Part shown: piece after piece, positions 6,979 to 15,327 of the stretch
How positions within the stretch are numbered: the stretch's first letter is position 1
How the letters are laid out: each line of letters begins with the position of its first letter
IMG/VR virus record: IMGVR_UViG_3300028422_001975
Location: 1 to 45,740 of that record
DNA from: a virus
Strand: one strand, 5' to 3'
DNA length: 45,740 nucleotides
Position numbers and translations under genes: made by a program
The notes under the pieces: model-generated
Told to the model about the DNA's origin: nothing
Databases searched by the model: none
The model's input: only the letters and a program-made list of their open reading frames with translations

Positions 6979-9369
6979 ATGAACCAGGCCGCCCACAACA
7001 AGCTCATCTCCTTCATCTGGTCCATTGCTGACGACTGCCTGCGCGACGTCTATGTGCGCGGCAAGTACCGTGACGTTATCCTGCCGATGGTCGTCCTGCG
7101 CCGCCTCGACACGCTGCTAGAACCCACCAAGGCGGCCGTCCTCGAGGAAGTCCGCTTCCAGCGCGAAGAGATGAAGGCGACAGAGCTCGATGATGCCCCG
7201 CTGACCGCTGCCTCGGGATACGTGTTCTACAACACCAGCAAGTGGACGCTGAAGCAGCTTCACGCCACGGCCACGAACAACCAGCAGATCCTGCTGGCCA
7301 ACGTCGAGGAATATCTCGGCGGCTTCAGCGACAACGTCAAAGAGATCATCGCCCGCTTCAAGCTGCTCGAGCAGATGCGTCACATGGCGAACAAGCAGGT
7401 CCTGCTCGACGTGCTGGAAAAGTTCATTTCGCCGTACATCAACCTGACGCCCCAAGACGCCGAAGACCCGGACGGCAACATGATGCCCGGCCTGTCGAAC
7501 CTCGGCATGGGCTATGTCTTCGAAGAACTGATCCGCAAGTTCAACGAAGAAAACAACGAGGAAGCCGGGGAGCACTTCACCCCGCGTGAGGTCATCCATC
7601 TGATGACCCACCTCATCTTCGACCCGATCAGCGGCCAACTGCCACCGGTGATGACGATCTACGACCCGGCCTGCGGCAGCGGCGGGATGCTGACCGAGGC
7701 CCAGAACTACATCAAGGAACCCGAAGGCCCCATCGCGGCCAAGGGCGACGTCTACCTTTATGGCAAGGAAATCAACGACGAGACTTATGCCATCTGCAAA
7801 TCCGACATGATGATCAAGGGCAACAACCCCGAGAACATCAAGGTCGGCTCGACGCTGGCCACCGACGAATTCTCCGGCCATCGCTTCGACTTCATGCTGT
7901 CGAACCCGCCTTACGGCAAAAGCTGGAAGAGCGATCTCAAGCACATCAAGGACGGCAACGACGTCATCGATCCGCGCTTTCAGGTGGAACTGACCGATTA
8001 TTGGGGCAAGACGGAAGCCGTCGATGCCACGCCACGCTCCAGCGACGGGCAACTCCTGTTTCTGATGGAAATGGTGGGCAAGATGAAGCCCATCGCCAAC
8101 AGCGCCATCGGCTCACGCATCGCCTCCGTCCACAACGGCTCCAGCCTGTTCACCGGCGACGCGGGCAGCGGCGAATCCAACATCCGCCGCTTCATCATCG
8201 AAAACGACATGCTGGACACCATCATCCAGCTGCCGAACAACCTGTTCTACAACACCGGCATCTCCACCTACATCTGGCTTTTGACCAACGCCAAGCCCGA
8301 GGGGCGGCGCGGCCGTGTGCAGTTGATCGACGCCAACCTGATGTTCCGCAAGCTGCGCAAAAACCTTGGCGACAAGAACTGCGAATTCGCCCCGGACCAT
8401 ATCGACGACATCATCGCCGCCTACATGGCCTTCCAGCCGGTCGAACGGCAGCTTGACGCCAACGGCGATCCCACCGGCATCGCGGTGCAGATCTTCGACA
8501 ACACCGATTTCGGCTATCACAAGGTCACCATCGAACGCCCCGACCGCCGCCGCGCGCAGTTCAACGCGGAACGGCTGGAACCCCTGCGCTTTGACAAATC
8601 CCTGCGCGAACCGATGGAGCATCTGTGGGTCGAACATGGCGACAAGGTCTATGAGCCGGGCTTCCTGAAGGGTCAGGCCAAGGCCATTCAGGCCTGGTGC
8701 GAGGAGCAGGAGATCGCGCTGAACGCCAAGCAGCGCGGCAAACTGGTTGATACCTTGCTCTGGCAGAGAAACCGCGATCTGATCGGGGTCGGCCATCAGC
8801 TGATGCAGGCCGTCGGCACCGAGGAAACGGCGGATTTCAACGCCTTCCGCGATCATGTGGGCAAGGTGCTGAAGGCCCGCAAGATCAAGCTGACCGCGAC
8901 CGAGAAGAACGCGATCCTGAACGCGGTCAGCTGGTATGCCGATGACGCGGAAAAGGTGATCGACAGCATCCAGCGCTATTCCAAGGCAGAGCTGGAGGCG
9001 GTGGCAGAGCGGCTTGGCTGTGGCGTTGATGAACTTGGCGACTTCGGCCTTTATGCCCAGCCGGATGGCAGTTACCTGACCTACGCCCCCAGCACCGACC
9101 TGCGCGACAGCGAGGCGGTGGCCCTGAAGGACAGCATCCACCGCTATTTCAAGGCCGAGGTAAAGCCGCACGTGCCCGAGGCCTGGATCAACCTCGACAC
9201 GGTCAAGATCGGCTACGAGATCAGCTTCAACAAGTATTTCTACCGCCACAAGCCGCTGCGCAGCCTCGATGACGTGACGCGGGACATTCTGGCGCTGGAG
9301 CAAAAGGCCGATGGCCTGATCGCCGATATTCTGGGGGTGAAGCCCGCCGATCTGTCGGAGGCGGTGTGA
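6979..9369 (+). CDS. hsdM: Type I restriction-modification system, methyltransferase (M) subunit
   Basis: N6-adenine methyltransferase subunit of a type I complex (HsdR2M2S1). In the 796-residue product, residues 1-160 form the N-terminal helical HsdM domain (WSIADDCLRDVYVRGKYRDVI). GEHFTPREV (197-205) is the conserved lead-in to the SAM motif I DPACGSGGML (229-238), and the catalytic motif IV NPPYG is at 309-313. The protein is longer than the roughly 500-residue enterobacterial HsdM; the extra C-terminal 250 residues are helical and end YRHKPLRSLDDVTRDILALE, a form seen in other long HsdM proteins. It overlaps hsdS by 1 nt (TGATG). The 190-bp leader (6789-6978) shows no confident promoter. 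Confidence 0.95.
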   Translation: MNQAAHNKLISFIWSIADDCLRDVYVRGKYRDVILPMVVLRRLDTLLEPTKAAVLEEVRFQREEMKATELDDAPLTAASGYVFYNTSKWTLKQLHATATNNQQILLANVEEYLGGFSDNVKEIIARFKLLEQMRHMANKQVLLDVLEKFISPYINLTPQDAEDPDGNMMPGLSNLGMGYVFEELIRKFNEENNEEAGEHFTPREVIHLMTHLIFDPISGQLPPVMTIYDPACGSGGMLTEAQNYIKEPEGPIAAKGDVYLYGKEINDETYAICKSDMMIKGNNPENIKVGSTLATDEFSGHRFDFMLSNPPYGKSWKSDLKHIKDGNDVIDPRFQVELTDYWGKTEAVDATPRSSDGQLLFLMEMVGKMKPIANSAIGSRIASVHNGSSLFTGDAGSGESNIRRFIIENDMLDTIIQLPNNLFYNTGISTYIWLLTNAKPEGRRGRVQLIDANLMFRKLRKNLGDKNCEFAPDHIDDIIAAYMAFQPVERQLDANGDPTGIAVQIFDNTDFGYHKVTIERPDRRRAQFNAERLEPLRFDKSLREPMEHLWVEHGDKVYEPGFLKGQAKAIQAWCEEQEIALNAKQRGKLVDTLLWQRNRDLIGVGHQLMQAVGTEETADFNAFRDHVGKVLKARKIKLTATEKNAILNAVSWYADDAEKVIDSIQRYSKAELEAVAERLGCGVDELGDFGLYAQPDGSYLTYAPSTDLRDSEAVALKDSIHRYFKAEVKPHVPEAWINLDTVKIGYEISFNKYFYRHKPLRSLDDVTRDILALEQKADGLIADILGVKPADLSEAV

Positions 9370-10622
9370 TGACGCTTGCCGCGTTCCCCGCCCATTCCGA
9401 ATACAAGGCTTCCGGCTATGATTGGGTCGGCGATGTGCCCGCGCACTGGGCAGTCGAGAAACTGGGCACTTGCCTGACCTCGGTATCCCGAAAAGGGCGG
9501 CCTGACCTTCCGTTGCTCTCGATTACCCGTGAAGAGGGGGTGATCGAACGCGACGTGGACGATCAAGAAAGCAACCACAACTTCATCCCAGAGGACCTGA
9601 GCAATTACAAAGTCTTGCGGGCAGGTCAGTTTGGCATGAACAAAATGAAGGCGTGGCAGGGGTCCTACGGGATTTCCAACCATACTGGCATCGTAAGCCC
9701 CGCATACTTTGTTTTCGACATCACGCGAGAGGTTGATCCGGCGTTCTTCAACCGCGCGCTTCGCAGCAAGCTGTATGTCTCATATTTCGCCGCCGCTTCG
9801 GATGGCGTGCGGATTGGACAGTGGGACTTGTCCAAAACACGGATGCGGGAAATTCCGGTTCTGCTTCCTCCCCTCCCCGAACAACGTGCCATCGCGGCGT
9901 TTCTGGATGAGAAATGCGCCAAGGTGGATGAGGCGGTGCGGATCAAGGAAGAGCAGATCGCGCTGTTGCGCGAGCGGCGGCAGATCCTGATCCAGCAGGC
10001 CGTCACCCGCGGCCTGAACCCCGCCGCCCCGATGAAGGACAGCGGCATCGACTGGATCGGCCAAATCCCCGCGCATTGGGAGCGGCGAAAGGTTCGCCAT
10101 CTTTTTTCTATCGGGAGAGGCCGAGTGATTCCAAAAGACGAGTTAGTGGAAAACGGCCTTTATCCTGTCTATTCGTCGCAAACGAAGAACGATGGCATTT
10201 TTGGTTACCTGAATAGCTACGACTTTGACCAAGATCAGCTCACTTGGACAACAGACGGCGCAAACGCTGGAACAGTCTTCCGTCGGCGGGGAAAGCACAA
10301 TTGCACAAATGTGTGTGGAACATTGTCGCCAAAAACTAACGATACGGATTTGGATTTCTGCGTTCATGCCGTGGGACATGCTGCCTTATTCTACAAGCGC
10401 CCAGACACCAATGGTGCAAAAATCATGAACGAAGAGATGGCGGCCATCGAGTTTCCTTTGCCACCCATGGAAGAGCAAATCCTAATTTCTAGGAAAATTT
10501 CTGAGGTCAGCGAAAAATTTGAAAATGCTTACTCGATCAAGGAAGACCAGATCGCGGCACTCAAGGAATACAAGACCAGCCTGATCAACGCGGCGGTCAC
10601 GGGCAAGATCAAGGTGGCGTAA
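9369..10622 (+). CDS. hsdS: Type I restriction-modification system, specificity (S) subunit
   Basis: Determines the bipartite recognition sequence through two target-recognition domains (TRDs). The ATG at 9369 overlaps the hsdM stop; GTG 9366 is possible. The 417-residue product shows the standard duplicated layout: TRD1 (about 1-170), conserved helical spacer (LPPLPEQRAIAAFLDEK, then IALLRERRQILIQQAVTRGL), TRD2 (from DSGIDWIGQIPAHWERRK to about 365), and a second spacer (LPPMEEQILISRKI, IAALKEYKTSLINAAVTGKI). TRD2 (about 10090-10560) is visibly A+T-richer than TRD1, as expected if its specificity was swapped in by recombination. The target sequence cannot be predicted here. Confidence 0.93.
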   Translation: MTLAAFPAHSEYKASGYDWVGDVPAHWAVEKLGTCLTSVSRKGRPDLPLLSITREEGVIERDVDDQESNHNFIPEDLSNYKVLRAGQFGMNKMKAWQGSYGISNHTGIVSPAYFVFDITREVDPAFFNRALRSKLYVSYFAAASDGVRIGQWDLSKTRMREIPVLLPPLPEQRAIAAFLDEKCAKVDEAVRIKEEQIALLRERRQILIQQAVTRGLNPAAPMKDSGIDWIGQIPAHWERRKVRHLFSIGRGRVIPKDELVENGLYPVYSSQTKNDGIFGYLNSYDFDQDQLTWTTDGANAGTVFRRRGKHNCTNVCGTLSPKTNDTDLDFCVHAVGHAALFYKRPDTNGAKIMNEEMAAIEFPLPPMEEQILISRKISEVSEKFENAYSIKEDQIAALKEYKTSLINAAVTGKIKVA

Positions 10623-10631
10623 GGGGGGATC

Positions 10632-13600
10632 ATGGTCAGCAACACCAAGGAAGTGGCGTTAGAACAGGCGATCCAGCGGCACCTGACGGGCCTGACGAGT
10701 GAGGAACTGGCTGGCCAGCCCGCGCCGGATGGCCATGGCCCCTTTCGCCTCGGCCTGCCTGCCGATTTCGACGCTGAATACGCACTCGACACCCGGCTGT
10801 TCTGGGAGTTTCTGGAAACCACCCAAGGCAAAGAGCTGGCCAAGCTGAAGGCACGCAATCCAGGCGACTGGCAGCGCAAGATCCTTGAACGCTTCGACCG
10901 GCTGATCAAGAAGAACGGCGTGCTGCATCTGCTGAAGAAAGGCCTCGCCGTCGACGATGCCTTCTTTGCGCTGATGTACCCCGCGCCGCTGGCCAGTTCC
11001 GCCGCCAAGGTGCACGAAAACTTCGCCGCCAACATCTTCAGCGTGACCCGGCAGGTGCGCTATTCGCAGACCAACCCCGGCGAAGAGATCGACATGGTCC
11101 TCTTCCTCAACGGGTTGCCGCTGATCACCATCGAGCTGAAGAATGCCTGGACCGCCCAGACCGCCCGTTATCACGGGCAGAAGCAGTATCGCGACGGCCG
11201 CGACGCCACCCAGCCCCTGCTGCAGTTCGGCCGCGCGCTGGTGCATATGGCGGTGGACACCGACGAGGTGTTCATGACCACGAAGCTGGCGGGGCCCGCG
11301 ACCTTCTTCCTGCCCTTCAACAAGGGCCATGAACAGGGCGAAGGCAACCCGCCCAACCCGAACGGCCACAAGACCGCCTATTTGTGGGAAGAGGTTTTCA
11401 CCAAGGAAAGCCTTGCGGGCATCATCCAGCATTTCGTGCTGCTGGAGGGCAAGGCGACCGACCCGCTGGCCAAGAAGTCGATGATCTTCCCGCGCTATCA
11501 CCAATTGGAGGTGGTGCGCCGATTGCTGGCCCATGCGGCGACGACCGGCGTCGGGCACAGCTATCTGATCCAGCACTCGGCGGGTTCAGGCAAGTCGAAC
11601 TCGATCACCTGGACGGCCTATCAGCTGATCGAGACCTATCCGGCCAAGGTGGGCATTCCGGGCGCCAAGGGGCTGGACCAGCCGCTGTTCGACAGCGTGA
11701 TCGTGGTGACCGACCGGCGGCTTCTGGACAAGCAGCTGCGCGAGAACATCAAGGATTTCTCGGAGGTCAAGAACATCGTCGCCCCGGCGCTGCGCTCGGC
11801 CGATCTGAAATTGGCGCTGGAGAGCGGCAAGAAGATCATCATCACGACGATCCAGAAGTTCCCTTTCATCATCGAGGGGATCGCCGACCTGAGCGACAAG
11901 CGGTTCGCGGTGATTATCGACGAGGCCCACAGCGGCCAGAGCGGTAGCGCGCATGACAACATGAACCGCGCGATGGGTGCGGGCGATCAGGACCCGGACG
12001 AGGATGACCCGCAGGACCGGATCCTCGCGGCGATGCAGTCGCGCAAGATGCGTGGCAACGCATCGTATTTCGCCTTCACGGCCACGCCCAAGAACACGAC
12101 GCTGGAAAAGTTCGGCGAGCGCCAGGCGGATGGCAGCTTCAAGCCCTTCCACCTCTACAGCATGAAGCAGGCCATCGAGGAAGGTTTCATCCTCAACGTG
12201 TTGGCGAACTACACGACCTACAAGAGCTATTACGAGATCCAGAAGTCGATTGCCGACAACCCCCTGTTCGACACGAAAAAGGCCCAGAAGAAGCTGCGGG
12301 CCTATGTCGAGCGCAGCCAGCAGACGATCAACACCAAGGCCGAGATCATGCTCGACCATTTCATCGAGCACGTGGTGACGCCGAAAAAGCTGCGCGGCAA
12401 GGCCAAGGGGATGATCGTCACCCAGAACATCGAGGCGGCCATCCGCTACTACAAGGCGGTGACCAAGCTGCTGGCGGACCGGGGCAGCCCGTTCAAGGTG
12501 CTGATCGCGTTCTCTGGCGAGAAGGTCGTGGACGGGGTGACCCACACCGAGGCCGAGATGAACGGGTTTCCCGAAGCCGACACGCGGGACCGGTTCGACG
12601 AGGACGACTACCGGCTGTTGGTGGTGGCCAACAAGTATCTGACCGGTTTCGACCAGCCGAAACTGACCACGATGTATGTGGACAAGAAGCTGCAGTACGT
12701 CCTCGCCGTGCAGGCGCTGTCACGGCTGAACCGTTCGGCCCCGAAACTCGGCAAACGGACCGAGGACCTGTTCATCCTGGACTTCTTCAACGACGTGACG
12801 GACATCAAGGCGGCCTTCGACCCCTTCTACACTGTCACCACCCTTTCATCTGCAACGGATGTGAACGTCCTTCACGAGCTGAAGGGATCGCTTGACCAGG
12901 TCGGCGTCTACGAATGGCAGGAGGTCGAAGAGTTCGTCACGCGCTATTTCGCTGGCGAGGACGCGCAGGCACTCAGCCCGTTGATCGATGTGGCGGCGGA
13001 TCGGTTCAACCATCAACTGGAACTGGCCGAGAAGGACAAGATCGACTTCAAGATCAAGGCGCGACAGTTCGTCAAAATCTATGGCCAGATGGCGTCGATC
13101 ATGCCGTTCGAGGTTCTGGAATGGGAGAAGCTCTTCTGGTTCCTGAAGTTCCTGGTACCAAAGCTGAAGATCAATGATCCGGACCAGGATATGCTGGACG
13201 AGTTGCTGGAGGCCGTCGATCTATCCTCTTACGGCTTGGAGCGGACCAAACTGAACCACACGATCGGTCTCGACGCATCCCCAACCGAACTCGAACCTCA
13301 GAACCCCAATCCACGGGGCTATCGGGATGGTGAACCCGAGAAAGACCCGCTCGACGAGATCATCCGGTCATTCAACGAGCGATGGTTTCAGGGGTGGAGC
13401 GCCACACCGGAGGAACAACGGGTCAAGTTTATCAACGTCGTGAACAGTATACGGTCGCACCCCGACTACACTGAAAAGTACGAAGCGAATAGTGACCCAT
13501 ATAACCGCGGCCTGGCCCTTGAAAAAATGCTGCAGGAAGTAATGCTGAAGCGTAGAAAGGAAGAACTGGAGCTTTACAGGCTCTTCGCCTCAGATCCTGC

Positions 13601-13658
13601 GTTCAAGACCGCGTGGAGTCAGAGTATCGAAAAGGTACTGATGACCAATTCGGTGTAG
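10632..13658 (+). CDS. hsdR: Type I restriction-modification system, restriction (R) subunit
   Basis: ATP-driven DNA translocase and nuclease. The 1008-residue product has an N-terminal PD-(D/E)XK nuclease core (EEIDMVLFLNG with D154, then ITIELKNAW with E168 and K170, and QKQYRDGRDA). Superfamily 2 helicase motifs follow: Walker A AGSGKSNS (317-324), IIDEAHSGQ with DEAH at 430-433, FAFTATPK (480-487), and RecA2 motifs (MIVTQNIEAAIRYY, LVVANKYLTGFDQP, VQALSRLNR). The C-terminal helical domain binds the methylase core. All catalytic residues are intact, so restriction should work. It follows hsdS by 9 nt, with GGGGG before the ATG. Codon use turns A+T-richer in the last 200 bp. Confidence 0.95.
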   Translation: MVSNTKEVALEQAIQRHLTGLTSEELAGQPAPDGHGPFRLGLPADFDAEYALDTRLFWEFLETTQGKELAKLKARNPGDWQRKILERFDRLIKKNGVLHLLKKGLAVDDAFFALMYPAPLASSAAKVHENFAANIFSVTRQVRYSQTNPGEEIDMVLFLNGLPLITIELKNAWTAQTARYHGQKQYRDGRDATQPLLQFGRALVHMAVDTDEVFMTTKLAGPATFFLPFNKGHEQGEGNPPNPNGHKTAYLWEEVFTKESLAGIIQHFVLLEGKATDPLAKKSMIFPRYHQLEVVRRLLAHAATTGVGHSYLIQHSAGSGKSNSITWTAYQLIETYPAKVGIPGAKGLDQPLFDSVIVVTDRRLLDKQLRENIKDFSEVKNIVAPALRSADLKLALESGKKIIITTIQKFPFIIEGIADLSDKRFAVIIDEAHSGQSGSAHDNMNRAMGAGDQDPDEDDPQDRILAAMQSRKMRGNASYFAFTATPKNTTLEKFGERQADGSFKPFHLYSMKQAIEEGFILNVLANYTTYKSYYEIQKSIADNPLFDTKKAQKKLRAYVERSQQTINTKAEIMLDHFIEHVVTPKKLRGKAKGMIVTQNIEAAIRYYKAVTKLLADRGSPFKVLIAFSGEKVVDGVTHTEAEMNGFPEADTRDRFDEDDYRLLVVANKYLTGFDQPKLTTMYVDKKLQYVLAVQALSRLNRSAPKLGKRTEDLFILDFFNDVTDIKAAFDPFYTVTTLSSATDVNVLHELKGSLDQVGVYEWQEVEEFVTRYFAGEDAQALSPLIDVAADRFNHQLELAEKDKIDFKIKARQFVKIYGQMASIMPFEVLEWEKLFWFLKFLVPKLKINDPDQDMLDELLEAVDLSSYGLERTKLNHTIGLDASPTELEPQNPNPRGYRDGEPEKDPLDEIIRSFNERWFQGWSATPEEQRVKFINVVNSIRSHPDYTEKYEANSDPYNRGLALEKMLQEVMLKRRKEELELYRLFASDPAFKTAWSQSIEKVLMTNSV

Positions 13659-13670
13659 GGCGGAGAAATC

Positions 13671-13805
13671 ATGCCCACACAAGGATACACTGATACTCAC
13701 CCAAAAACGAAAAGTGCCGCGCTCATCATCAGCCACCACGGGCCTGCCGATCTTGGGCGAGGATGGCATAACCAGAAACAAAACCAAAGTGATCCCCATT
13801 TGTAA
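13671..13805 (+). CDS. Small ORF coupled to the following HEPN-like gene
   Basis: A 44-codon ORF starting MPTQGYTDTHPKTK and ending NQKQNQSDPHL. GGAG lies 7 nt before the ATG, and its TAA overlaps the next ATG in a TAATG junction, the best arguments that it is translated. It starts 12 nt after the hsdR stop, so it would be co-transcribed with the restriction genes. No domain or relative is recognised. It may be a leader peptide controlling the next gene, a small partner protein, or chance. Confidence 0.4.
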   Translation: MPTQGYTDTHPKTKSAALIISHHGPADLGRGWHNQKQNQSDPHL

Positions 13806-14884
13806 TGCCAAGAAAGTCAGATCTACGGCGAGGCTATTCGAAGATCTCCATTCAAATGGCTACAAGCCCAAAAAAAATTTCTGGATGGCCAGTCTCACTC
13901 GAAGACGACAAGCCAATCAAAAATCTCAATGGACGTCCGTCCCGAGCTATCCAGCCCGAGTTTACTTCCGCCTTTTTCAAAGACATTCAAGGATACTGGC
14001 GTCGAACAGATACGAGTGTCGACGTTGATTTCGATGAGCTCTGCGTTGCAACGCATGGGCACATACGACGATCAATTGTATCTGATGTCGAGTTCATGAT
14101 CTACCATGATCGGATCCCCGACTGGGTTCATATGGCTGGTATTGAACCAGAAAGCCGCGTCACGAAGCAGAGATTCGAACAGCTTCTGGCCAGATCCCAA
14201 CCAGATGCCGTGCTTCATAAGTTCCTGTACTTGCAAGATGTACAGGGCCTGCTCACTAATCTGCAAAGAACAAGCGCGCAAATAAGTCAGGTGGTTGGAG
14301 AATTTTATGGAATTCTCAATGACAGCGTTTTCTATATCTATTCTCCGAATGAGAGAGTTGGATTTCGCTCTTCAGTTTCTGCAGCCACTGCCCTCTTGCA
14401 TGCACATCTTGAAACGACCTTTGTTCGCCTTAGAAGCATGCTCGATTATGCCGTAAAACTAGCGCTAGAAGCTGAATGCACCGGTGCGGATTTTTCAAAG
14501 ATTGTAAAATTGCGCGGCGCATCAAAGCAATACATCGACAAGAAGGAACTTCGGATTAACGAAAAAGAAGGCACCTTGTTTGTGAAGGATGAACTGATTT
14601 GGATGATATCCTCAATCAGAGATCGAATTGTTCATGACGGCCATTTGGACATTAGCGCCCGCGTTTACGAGAACTTCAAAAGAGCGCGATTGGTTGAAAG
14701 GTTTGTTCTGATTCCAGACATGACTGATGGTCGATTTGACACGTTCAAGAATCGTACAAATTTCTATGGCCGAGATCTCAAGATAAATTATGACTTGCCA
14801 AAAATCCTTGATGAATTCTATCGCCGCTTACTTAGAACAATCGGCTTCATACATGACGCCTACGCTGCCAAACGCCTGTCGTAG
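13805..14884 (+). CDS. Unknown protein with a HEPN-like RxxxxH motif, at the end of the hsd operon
   Basis: A 359-residue protein of clearly A+T-richer DNA than its neighbours. The first 50 residues are basic and probably disordered; the rest is mostly helical. Near the C-terminus IRDRIVHDG (271-279) matches the R-x4-H motif of HEPN domains (R272, H277), preceded by a long helix pair (LLHAHLETTFVRLRSMLDYA, 198-217) as in HEPN four-helix bundles. Many HEPN proteins in defence islands are RNases or toxins; others are inactive. Alternative start: ATG 13856. The 1-nt overlap with the upstream small ORF and its place behind hsdR suggest an accessory defence role, which is inference. Confidence 0.6.
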   Translation: MPRKSDLRRGYSKISIQMATSPKKISGWPVSLEDDKPIKNLNGRPSRAIQPEFTSAFFKDIQGYWRRTDTSVDVDFDELCVATHGHIRRSIVSDVEFMIYHDRIPDWVHMAGIEPESRVTKQRFEQLLARSQPDAVLHKFLYLQDVQGLLTNLQRTSAQISQVVGEFYGILNDSVFYIYSPNERVGFRSSVSAATALLHAHLETTFVRLRSMLDYAVKLALEAECTGADFSKIVKLRGASKQYIDKKELRINEKEGTLFVKDELIWMISSIRDRIVHDGHLDISARVYENFKRARLVERFVLIPDMTDGRFDTFKNRTNFYGRDLKINYDLPKILDEFYRRLLRTIGFIHDAYAAKRLS

Positions 14885-15016
14885 ACCATAGGGTGCCATC
14901 CTGCATGGCACGCCCGCAACGTATTCCTCTTGCCCCCTTCCTCTGGTTCCTCCCCGGCCCCGAATGTATGCGGGGGGGCGCAGCGCGGCGGTTCGCTAGC
15001 GTGAGGCATTTTCACC

Positions 15017-15177
15017 GGGGAAGCCAGGCGGAAGCCACCTTGCGACCCGGAGCCGAAAATCTTTAGTCAGATCAGCGACTTGCGGAATCACGATCTGGCC
15101 GGGGTGGATTCCCAGCGGGAAGCCAGGGAAGCCACCTTCGGGGAAGCCATTTGGCCGGAAGCCACCCCAGAAAGCCA
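15017..15177. repeat. Cluster of AAGCCA direct repeats
   Basis: Within the 443-bp gap 14885-15327, AAGCCA occurs at 15021, 15032, 15120, 15129, 15144, 15159 and 15172, several times as GGAAGCCACC. The pair at 15021/15032 is closely echoed by the pair at 15120/15129, each preceded by a G run and followed by CACCTT. Spacing is irregular (9 to 15 bp within the main block), which argues against CRISPR. It may be a protein-binding cluster or a recombination scar at the right edge of the restriction-modification island. Confidence 0.5.
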
Positions 15178-15262
15178 ATTCGTTAGAAGCCGTTGAATCC
15201 GCTTTACTTTTCGGGTTGACAGACCTGCCCCCATTGACCTACCCCTTGATCATCGAAGAATT

Positions 15263-15300
15263 GCGCCCGGAGGAACCCCCTCGCGGGCGCTTTTCATTTT
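15263..15300 (+). terminator. Rho-independent terminator
   Basis: GCGCCCG (15263-15269) pairs with CGGGCGC (15284-15290), extended inward by GAGG (15270-15273) with CCTC (15279-15282) and a single bulged G. It is followed directly by TTTTCATTTT. This would end rightward transcription from the restriction-modification/HEPN-like block before the ParB-methyltransferase genes, which start 27 bp downstream. Confidence 0.7.
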
Positions 15301-15327
15301 CCTCCCCCACATCCCGAGCCCCATCCC

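Noticed and set aside
13714-14028. Alternative 104-codon ORF overlapping the start of the HEPN-like gene
   Set aside because: Its translation is basic and without pattern, and it conflicts with the coupled small ORF and the longer downstream gene, which has coherent helical structure.
15017-15177. Possible CRISPR array
   Set aside because: Repeat unit is only 6-10 bp, spacing is irregular and too short for spacers, and no cas genes are present.
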